In this document: positions 7,659 to 12,803 of the stretch, one piece after another
Layout: the number at the start of each line of letters is the position of its first letter
Numbering within the stretch: position 1 is the first letter of the stretch
Origin: Candidatus Peribacter sp. UBA2144
GTDB lineage: Bacteria; Patescibacteriota; Gracilibacteria; Peribacterales; Peribacteraceae
Assembly: GCA_002328295.1 (NCBI GenBank)
Contig: DCXE01000066.1
Location: 1 to 19,932 of the forward strand
Length of the DNA: 19,932 nucleotides
Reading direction: 5' to 3'
Made by a program: the position numbers and the translations under genes
The notes under the pieces: model-generated
The model's input: only the letters and a program-made list of their open reading frames with translations
The model's database searches: none
What the model was told of the DNA's origin: nothing

Positions 7659-7686
7659 TTGACAATTGACAATTGACAATTGACAA
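7659..7686 (+). repeat. Four tandem TTGACAA heptads
   Basis: TTGACAA repeats at 7659, 7666, 7673 and 7680 without a mismatch. Each copy contains a consensus -35 hexamer (TTGACA), so the array could offer four phased -35 elements to mltG, whose ATG lies at 7713; the matching -10 is weak. No opposite arm is seen. The word is shared with the array at 16423. Confidence 0.85.
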
Positions 7687-7712
7687 TAGGGCTCCTTAGC
7701 AATTCTCAGGTT

Positions 7713-8717
7713 ATGAAAAAATTATTGATCATTATTCTTTTAGTTTGTGTCGGAGCTTTTGCTTGGTACAAGTTTTCACTTAGTCCTGTAAATTCAAAGA
7801 GCGATGACAGGAGAGCCGTTAAGATTGAATCGGGGATGTCAGTCAGATCAATCGCGGAGCACTTGGACAAACTGGAACTCATCAAATCACCCAGAGCGTT
7901 CATGATGTTTACAAAGTTCCATGGAACGGAAAAGAACTTAGAAGCGGGAAAATTTGTAATAAGGCCTTCGATGAACGTTGCGGAGATTGTGGAAGTTTTG
8001 CAGGACGGAAGAGCAGAGGAGATGATAGTGACAATTCCTGAAGGGTTTACGGTCAAAGACATAGATGAACTTCTTACAGAAAAGGGGATTATTGAAGGAG
8101 GAGAAATAATTGCGTGTGCCAGTGACTGCGACTTCGAGACGTTTGAATTTCTTCCGTCCGATCAGGAGCAAGCAAAGAGGGGAGGAAGGCTGGAGGGGTA
8201 TTTGTTTCCGGAGACATATTACATAGACGTGGAAGATTTCGTTTCTAAGTTTTTTATTGAGCGTATGCTTACGACTTTCAGACGAAGGGTATTGGAAGCG
8301 TTTCCGGAGCAATTCGAGAATCCCAAGCATAGTCTTCATCAAGTAATATCAATGGCTTCATTAATCGAAGAAGAGGCATTGAGAGATGACGAACGCCCCA
8401 TTATCTCCGGAATATTATGGAAGCGGTTCGATGCAGGAATGGGATTGGGGGTCGATGCCACAGTTAGATACATAATAGATAAACCGACCGGCGCGATTAC
8501 TGTTGCTGATCTTAATACGAATTCACCTTACAACACCCGCAAGTTCAAAGGCCTTCCACCGGGGCCTATTGCCAGCCCGGGGGAGAAAAGCATAAGAGCG
8601 ACACTGTTTCCGAAAGAATCAGACTACTGGTATTACTTGCACGGGGACGATGGAAAAATTCATTATGCCAAAACTAATAATGAGCATAATTTGAATAGGA
8701 TTGATTACATAGAGTGA
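7713..8717 (+). CDS. mltG: Endolytic transglycosylase MltG
   Basis: Inner-membrane enzyme that cuts nascent glycan strands and ends their elongation. Residues 4-19 are a membrane helix. A LysM-like YceG N-terminal region follows (VKIESGMSVRSIAEHLDKLELI, then AGKFVIRPSMNVAEIVEVLQDG). The catalytic region has EGYLFPETYY (161-170) and MASLIEEEAL (214-223); E219 aligns with the catalytic glutamate of E. coli MltG (IVEKE). GLGVDATVRYI, SPYNTRKFKGLPPGPIASPG and the HYAKTNNEHN end are all family signatures. Length is 334 residues, normal for the family. ATG 7713 is used rather than the in-frame TTG at 7680, which lies inside the heptad array and would add residues before the membrane helix. The TGA stop is inside the first unit of another heptad repeat. 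Confidence 0.95.
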   Translation: MKKLLIIILLVCVGAFAWYKFSLSPVNSKSDDRRAVKIESGMSVRSIAEHLDKLELIKSPRAFMMFTKFHGTEKNLEAGKFVIRPSMNVAEIVEVLQDGRAEEMIVTIPEGFTVKDIDELLTEKGIIEGGEIIACASDCDFETFEFLPSDQEQAKRGGRLEGYLFPETYYIDVEDFVSKFFIERMLTTFRRRVLEAFPEQFENPKHSLHQVISMASLIEEEALRDDERPIISGILWKRFDAGMGLGVDATVRYIIDKPTGAITVADLNTNSPYNTRKFKGLPPGPIASPGEKSIRATLFPKESDYWYYLHGDDGKIHYAKTNNEHNLNRIDYIE

Positions 8718-8790
8718 ATAGTTAATAGTGAAAAGTGAATAGTGTTTATAAAAGGATAACTATTAATTATTAACTATTCACTATTCACTA
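8713..8790. repeat. AGTGAAT heptad inverted repeat between convergent genes
   Basis: Left arm: AGT at 8713, 8720, 8727, 8734 and 8741, all 7 apart. Right arm: ACT at 8787, 8780 and 8773, ATT at 8766, ACT at 8759, all 7 apart. Both arms hold five units and can pair. The TGA stop of mltG and the TAG stop of the convergent EamA gene both fall within the terminal units. It probably works as a bidirectional terminator. Confidence 0.85.
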
Positions 8791-9624
8791 CAAATTCAAA
8801 AGAATAGCTCCAGCCACCACAATGACACACGAAGTCACGAGCCTTAAAATCGACTGATCCTTCTCCTTAAAAATCAAATAACCTCCAAGTGCGGTAAGAA
8901 GTATCGATGTTCTCTTGATAGCAATTACATGCGGTGCGGGACCGAGAGCGAGAGCCAAGAAAATCAAAATCGCTTGTGCAAAGACTACAAAAGAAAAAGT
9001 GCTCACAAGCAAAATATTTCTCTTGGTCCAATTAATTTGCTTCCAGTCTTTTCTTGCAGAAACCAAAACTAGAAAAGAAAACGAACCTGTTTCCCCAATG
9101 GCCAATATTGCAATTGGGTGAGGGAACAGCGAGATTACCTCTTTTAATATAGAGGCGTTAATACCCATGATAATAACCGCAAGGATTGATAGCCAAAGCC
9201 ATGTTGTTTTCCATGTATGCCATCTGTTGTGATACAAGAACAGAAGTCCGGATGTGATTATTACTATTCCAAGAATATGAATTTGCTCAAATGATCTTGA
9301 AAACAGAACAACGGCAGTTAAAAGTGTTGCTATTGTAGAGAGTGCCGATAAGGGATTTATCACAGTTACATCTATCCTTTGGCAGGCATGCGTAAGCACC
9401 CAGGCTGAAAGAGGTAGCAAAATCCATGGAAATACCAGATACCCATACCACCACCATTGATCCCATGGAAACTCGACAAATGGCAGGAAGCAAAGAAGCA
9501 GTACTGGCCCCCAGCAGCAGTTAATGGCTGTTACTACAGATGACGGAAGCCCCTTGCTGGCTCTTGCAAAGAGCCACATAGATGAGTACAGGACTGCCGA
9601 TCCTAGAGCTAGTGGAAACCACAT
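8788..9624 (-). CDS. EamA-family (DMT superfamily) transporter
   Basis: Integral membrane protein of 278 residues with about ten hydrophobic helices in two similar halves, the layout of EamA transporters. The second half contains the usual pattern of a helix ending in an APHVIAIKRTS-type segment, then LTALGGYLIFKEK and a last helix VTSCVIVVAGAILLNL. DMT carriers export or exchange small metabolites, amino acids or sugars, and substrate cannot be read from sequence. Start ATG at 9624 begins directly at the first helix; a CATAAT -10-like motif (complement of 9640-9645) would give a short leader, and no Shine-Dalgarno is visible. Its 3' end overlaps the heptad repeat shared with mltG; the nonamer palindrome 9663-9775 separates it from secE. 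Confidence 0.85.
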   Translation of the reverse strand: MWFPLALGSAVLYSSMWLFARASKGLPSSVVTAINCCWGPVLLLCFLPFVEFPWDQWWWYGYLVFPWILLPLSAWVLTHACQRIDVTVINPLSALSTIATLLTAVVLFSRSFEQIHILGIVIITSGLLFLYHNRWHTWKTTWLWLSILAVIIMGINASILKEVISLFPHPIAILAIGETGSFSFLVLVSARKDWKQINWTKRNILLVSTFSFVVFAQAILIFLALALGPAPHVIAIKRTSILLTALGGYLIFKEKDQSILRLVTSCVIVVAGAILLNL

Positions 9625-9662
9625 TGGTGGCAGTTTAGGATTATGTGTAGATTTTGGCTAGC

Positions 9663-9775
9663 AATAGAGATTATTGAAAGAATCAGAGGAATCAGAGGAA
9701 ACAGAAGAAGCAGAAGAGAAATAACAGAGACTCCTCTGAATCCTCTGTTTCCTCTGATTCTTCTGTTTCTCTATT
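9663..9775. repeat. Nonamer inverted repeat between the EamA gene and secE
   Basis: A 113-bp palindrome bounded by perfect 8-bp ends, AATAGAGA (9663-9670) and TCTCTATT (9768-9775). Left arm: CAGA at 9684, 9693, 9702 and 9711; right arm: TCTG at 9735, 9744, 9753 and 9762; every step is exactly 9. It is organised like the heptad repeats but with a longer period. It lies between divergent genes, so it is not in the usual place for a terminator. Confidence 0.85.
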
Positions 9776-9783
9776 AAAAACGC

Positions 9784-9811
9784 TTGCATTCTTCCATCCA
9801 AAGACTAAAAT
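9784..9811 (+). promoter_or_regulatory. Promoter of the secE-nusG operon
   Basis: TTGCAT (9784-9789), a 16-base spacer and TAAAAT (9806-9811). Transcription would start near 9818, followed by a short CCCC/GGGG hairpin with five T's (about 9823-9839). If correct, the ATG at 9810 is not in the mRNA and secE starts at 9858. Confidence 0.4.
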
Positions 9812-9857
9812 GGATGTAGATCCCCTGGAGGGGCTTTTTAAGAAGAGACCATCTATT

Positions 9858-10049
9858 ATGGAAAAAATCCGACTTTACTTCTCAGAGGCATTGGAAGAAC
9901 TCCACCACGTTCGTTGGCCTACCCGCCAACAGGCAATACGCCTATCTATTATCGTAATTATCTTCGTATTTGTAACCTCAGCGGCCTTTGGAGTCGTAGA
10001 CTTCGGGCTTTCACAGGTTGTCAAATTCATGCTCAATTTAGCCTTCTAA
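9858..10049 (+). CDS. secE: Preprotein translocase subunit SecE
   Basis: Small essential subunit of the SecYEG channel, 63 residues. The amphipathic region RLYFSEALEELHHVRWPTRQQAI carries the family hallmark VRWPTR, followed by one membrane helix (LSIIVIIFVFVTSAAFGVVDF) and a short tail. An in-frame ATG at 9810 would add 16 polar residues; 9858 is preferred because SecE normally starts 5-15 residues before this amphipathic helix, because the best promoter overlaps 9810, and because a purine-rich AGAAGAGA stands about 8 bases before 9858. The longer form is not ruled out. The stop is 1 base before nusG, the usual secE-nusG pairing. Confidence 0.9.
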   Translation: MEKIRLYFSEALEELHHVRWPTRQQAIRLSIIVIIFVFVTSAAFGVVDFGLSQVVKFMLNLAF

Positions 10050-10050
10050 T

Positions 10051-10596
10051 ATGGGAAAACAAGATCCAACAGCTGGTAGAAATTGGTATGTGATTCACAC
10101 ATACGCGGGTTACGAGGATTCCGTTCGAGAAGCTTTACTTCAACGAAAAGAATCTTTTGGAATGCAGGACTATATCTTCGATGTTCAAGTTCCAAAAGAG
10201 AAGCAGTTAACCTTCAAGAAAGGCGAACCAACCGAAGAAGAGAAGAAGCTGTTCCCCGGATACGTACTTGTGGACATGACTGTTACCGACGAAAGCTGGT
10301 ATCTGGTCAGAAACACTCCTAATGTTACAGGCTTCGTTGGCTCAGGAAACATTCCGGTCCCTGTAACTCCCGAGGAGTACGGAGTTATTCAGCTGAGAGT
10401 CGGTGAACAGGAAGCAAAGTTCAAATCCGACTTCCAGGTTGGAGACTTAGTTGTGATTATCGATGGACCGTTCAAGAACTACGAAGGCTCTGTAAGTTCA
10501 GTTGATGTTAATAAGGGCAAGTTGACTGTAATGGTCCTTATCTTCGACCGTGAAACTCCTGTTGAGCTAGATTTCACACAGGTTAATAAGAAATAA
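10051..10596 (+). CDS. nusG: Transcription termination/antitermination protein NusG
   Basis: Elongation factor that binds RNA polymerase and links it to Rho and the ribosome. Its 181 residues are typical. The NGN domain spans about 10-110 (WYVIHTYAGYEDSVREAL, then KLFPGYVLVDMTVTDESWYLVR and TPNVTGFVG), and the KOW domain about 125-181 (FQVGDLVVIIDGPFKNYEG, then LTVMVLIFDRETPVELDF). It starts 1 base after the secE stop, so the two are one transcription unit. The ribosomal genes rplK and rplA, which usually follow, are replaced here by an acylphosphatase gene. Confidence 0.97.
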   Translation: MGKQDPTAGRNWYVIHTYAGYEDSVREALLQRKESFGMQDYIFDVQVPKEKQLTFKKGEPTEEEKKLFPGYVLVDMTVTDESWYLVRNTPNVTGFVGSGNIPVPVTPEEYGVIQLRVGEQEAKFKSDFQVGDLVVIIDGPFKNYEGSVSSVDVNKGKLTVMVLIFDRETPVELDFTQVNKK

Positions 10597-10599
10597 CGT

Positions 10600-10866
10600 A
10601 TGCCAGCAATAAATTTGCGAGTAACCGGCTCTGTCCAAGGAGTGTTTTATAGGGCAGCCACTCAAGAAAAAGCTAAAGAACTAAGCTTAAGTGGCTGGGT
10701 TAAAAATTGTCCAGACGGTGCCTTAGAAATTTTTGCAGAAGGATCCGATGAAGCTCTAACTGAACTTACAAATTGGTGTCATCACGGCCCAGACACTGCC
10801 GAAGTTGACGGAGTTGAAATTAAAGAAGTTGAAGAAGAGGGACTCAAGTCATTTGAAATTGTCTAA
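10600..10866 (+). CDS. acyP: Acylphosphatase
   Basis: Small enzyme (88 residues) that hydrolyses acyl phosphates. The signature is complete: GSVQGVFYRAAT with R18 as the phosphate-binding arginine and GWVKNCPDGALEIFAEG with N36 as the catalytic asparagine. It starts 3 bases after the nusG stop and is evidently translated from the same mRNA, an uncommon pairing. The physiological substrate is unclear for bacterial acylphosphatases in general. The 3' end is followed by a 9-bp palindrome and then the GxxExxY element. Confidence 0.93.
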   Translation: MPAINLRVTGSVQGVFYRAATQEKAKELSLSGWVKNCPDGALEIFAEGSDEALTELTNWCHHGPDTAEVDGVEIKEVEEEGLKSFEIV

Positions 10867-10879
10867 TCCTAATTCACAC

Positions 10880-10900
10880 TGTATGTACATTGTACATACA
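10880..10900. repeat. Perfect short palindrome after acyP
   Basis: GTATGTACA and TGTACATAC are separated by one T (10881-10899), extended by an outer T-A pair. No T-run follows, so it is not a classical intrinsic terminator; a protein-binding dyad or an RNA hairpin that stabilises the 3' end are possible. It lies 4 bases outside the GxxExxY element. Confidence 0.6.
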
Positions 10901-10903
10901 CTG

Positions 10904-11399
10904 TCTTGAACCTTGATTCACATGATTTAAGGATTTTCTTGATTACATAGAATGGATTTTGATGTTGTTATTGTGGACACGCTTATATTGGAGACTTTTA
11001 GTTCCAAAATTAATTAACAAGCCAATTCCGAGTTTATATGCTTCCAAGTAATTAATAGCCTGCGCCAAGTGTACATCTTCCAGATTAGTAATTGCTTTTA
11101 TTTCAACCATAATCTCTTCCTCAACCAAGAAGTCTACCCTCCTTGTACCAATTGAACGGTCGTAATACTCAATCTCCATCTCAAGTTCTCTTTGAAATCC
11201 CAAGCCTACATTCTCCATTTCAATGGCTAATGCTCTTTGATAGATTACCTCCTGAAATCCATTTCCGAGCGTTGAATGCACTTTCATAGCACTTCCAATG
11301 ATTTTGCCTGTGATGTCTTTATGTTGCATAAAGGACCTACTAAACTACTCATTCTCTGTAATCCTGTCCATCTTTTAATCAGGAAAATCATGGTTCAGA
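10904..11399. mobile_element. Palindromic element carrying a GxxExxY gene
   Basis: About 496 bp bounded by TCTTGAACC at the left and GGTTCAGA at the right. The arms show the same 9-8-9 phasing as the empty copy at 3306-3401: left GAT at 10915, 10924, 10932 and 10941; right ATC, from outside in, at 11387, 11378, 11370 and 11361. The only gene fits between the arms and ends inside the left one. The right arm overlaps the last codons of murJ. No transposase, IS ends or target duplication is evident. Calling it mobile is inference from the two copies, one full and one empty. Confidence 0.6.
10943..11329 (-). CDS. GxxExxY family protein (PD-(D/E)XK nuclease-like)
   Basis: Protein of 128 residues with the family-defining motif G24-F-Q-E27-V-I-Y30 and the remains of a PD-(D/E)XK nuclease core: D66 in RRVDFLV, E76-I-K78 in MVEIKAI, and Q90 in HLAQAINYL, followed by the LLINFG strand typical of the family. 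Length is normal. The family is widespread but its activity is not well established; a nuclease role is inferred from the fold. All apparent catalytic positions are intact, so it does not look decayed. It is enclosed by inverted arms and its TAA stop lies in the inner end of the left arm, which suggests that it is cargo of, or works on, the surrounding element. It is convergent to acyP and reads in the same direction as murJ. Confidence 0.85.
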   Translation of the reverse strand: MQHKDITGKIIGSAMKVHSTLGNGFQEVIYQRALAIEMENVGLGFQRELEMEIEYYDRSIGTRRVDFLVEEEIMVEIKAITNLEDVHLAQAINYLEAYKLGIGLLINFGTKSLQYKRVHNNNIKIHSM

Positions 11400-12707
11400 A
11401 GCCATTTTCCTGACCCTCCTTGGAAGCATAATGCTAAGTCCCAAAAGCTGAACAGCCTGCCCTATCATAAAACCAAGTGCCAAACTGAATACTCCAAGAC
11501 GCGGTGCAAGTGTCCAAGCGACTGCAATAGCCACTCCCCCATTCACTACACTGAAGATTGCAGGAGTCACAGTGTGCTTTAGGGCATAGAAAGATCTAAG
11601 TAATAAGTGATTAATGCTTTCGAATGGAATACTGATTGCATATAAGCCAAGACAAATCGCAAATACAGGAAGTACATGCTGTACATTCACAAGCCACGCT
11701 GCAACGGGAGCCAGGAACGCAAGAGCAAGCGCTCCGGGGATCGTCAAAATAAGCAAAATCATAATCCCCTTCCTTAAATAAATATAAAAACGATGGAATT
11801 CTTTCTTAGCGGCCGCCTGGCTGAGTAGTGAATAAGCTGATTGAGCCAAAGCTATACCTACAATGCCGACTGCAACTGCCTGGAAATTTCTTGCGTATGC
11901 ATTAATGGTAACTGATCCAGTTGCAAGTCCTGATGCAACTCGATCAAACATCAAAAGTTCCAACTGAAGTGCTCCAAGAGCAATCATTCTGGGAAGCATC
12001 AGCACACCCATCTCCTTTAAATCAGGATGCCAAAGCTTAAACCGAGGTTTATATCCCCAAATTGTAATTGCGATAACTCTGAGGATAACGTAAATAATCG
12101 CACCACCTAGCGTTCCATAAATCGGACCGAACGCTCCTACAGTTGGGGTTAGATAAATCGTTCCAAGTATTGTGCCAAGCGTATAAAGAATTGGAGTTAG
12201 CCCGTAAATCCAATAGCGTTGTATTGTGATCAGATATTGTCCGTAAGCATTACCGAAAACAAACAAGAAATTAGTCAGCAATGCGATTCGTGCAAATTGT
12301 ATGTAGAGCTCCAAGCTCTGGTCATCAAACTGAGCAAGTAAAGGCGCAATCTTTGGCATGAACAAAGCTCCAACCAACGCTACAAGTCCGAAAGCAACAG
12401 CCGCTACCGTCACGACTGAACTCAGAAGCTCAGTCATCTGCTTCTTATCATCCTCAGCCTTATACTTAGCAAGCAAAGGAACAAGAGCTACCGAGAATCC
12501 TGCCATTATCATCACCTGGAACAGGAGGTCGCTTGGCCTAAATGCCGCAATATATACATCCACAACATTCAGATCAGGAAACGTACCTGCCAGCACCCTA
12601 TCTCTGATAAGACCCATAAAAGACGCCCCAAACTGCATAATGGCGAGTACCATCGCTCCACCGAGGATTCTGTGCTGCTGCAAGCCTACCTTGTTTAGGA
12701 ACTTCAT
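11388..12707 (-). CDS. murJ: Lipid II flippase MurJ
   Basis: Polytopic MOP-family protein that moves lipid-linked peptidoglycan precursor across the membrane. The N-terminal half shows the family residues GLIRDRVLAGTF with R35 and R37, D50 in VVDVYIAAFRPSDLLF and R57, then GFSVALVPLLAKY. Some twelve hydrophobic segments can be counted. At 439 residues it is shorter than the roughly 500 residues of the usual 14-helix MurJ, as expected for a compact genome. It stands alone on the minus strand, divergent from purL with 96 bases between starts. The last three codons (Ser-Glu-Pro) and TGA stop are made by the outer end of the GxxExxY element (TCTGAACCATGA), so the original C-terminus may have been cut or replaced. 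Confidence 0.92.
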   Translation of the reverse strand: MKFLNKVGLQQHRILGGAMVLAIMQFGASFMGLIRDRVLAGTFPDLNVVDVYIAAFRPSDLLFQVMIMAGFSVALVPLLAKYKAEDDKKQMTELLSSVVTVAAVAFGLVALVGALFMPKIAPLLAQFDDQSLELYIQFARIALLTNFLFVFGNAYGQYLITIQRYWIYGLTPILYTLGTILGTIYLTPTVGAFGPIYGTLGGAIIYVILRVIAITIWGYKPRFKLWHPDLKEMGVLMLPRMIALGALQLELLMFDRVASGLATGSVTINAYARNFQAVAVGIVGIALAQSAYSLLSQAAAKKEFHRFYIYLRKGIMILLILTIPGALALAFLAPVAAWLVNVQHVLPVFAICLGLYAISIPFESINHLLLRSFYALKHTVTPAIFSVVNGGVAIAVAWTLAPRLGVFSLALGFMIGQAVQLLGLSIMLPRRVRKMASEP

Positions 12708-12725
12708 CCGCTTAAGGATATCAAG

Positions 12726-12752
12726 AACGAGCCCTTGTCGCTCGTTTTTTTT
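12726..12752 (+). terminator. Intrinsic terminator-like hairpin between murJ and purL
   Basis: A 7-bp perfect stem, AACGAGC and GCTCGTT, with a 7-base loop, followed by eight T's (12745-12752) on the plus strand. It stands between divergent genes, so it could stop antisense transcription coming out of murJ, or attenuate purL if a promoter lies further upstream. On the minus strand it would be in the murJ leader. Confidence 0.6.
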
Positions 12753-12756
12753 AATT

Positions 12757-12790
12757 AACTTTTCACTTTTAACTTTTCACTTTTAACCTC
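12757..12790 (+). repeat. AACTTTT/CACTTTT heptad array upstream of purL
   Basis: Heptads AACTTTT (12757), CACTTTT (12764), AACTTTT (12771) and CACTTTT (12778), then AACCTC. The period is exactly 7. No opposite arm is visible. It directly precedes a CATAAT -10-like motif (12790-12795), so it covers the spacer and -35 region of the probable purL promoter. Confidence 0.75.
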
Positions 12791-12803
12791 ATAATCGGAG
12801 CAC

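Noticed and set aside
8715..8717. UGA recoded as glycine (Gracilibacteria code)
   Set aside because: TGA ends mltG, murC and murJ at or beyond the natural end of each family and no in-frame TGA is needed inside any gene.
8713..8790. Plain bidirectional terminator only
   Set aside because: A terminator role is likely, but the exact 7-bp phase and shared architecture with non-terminator loci need another explanation.
10904..11399. Classical insertion sequence
   Set aside because: There is no transposase with DDE or HUH motifs and no clear target duplication; the only gene is the GxxExxY protein.
12358..12786. 142-residue plus-strand frame opposite murJ
   Set aside because: It is antisense to the conserved N-terminal part of murJ, is low-complexity in composition and has no recognisable domain.
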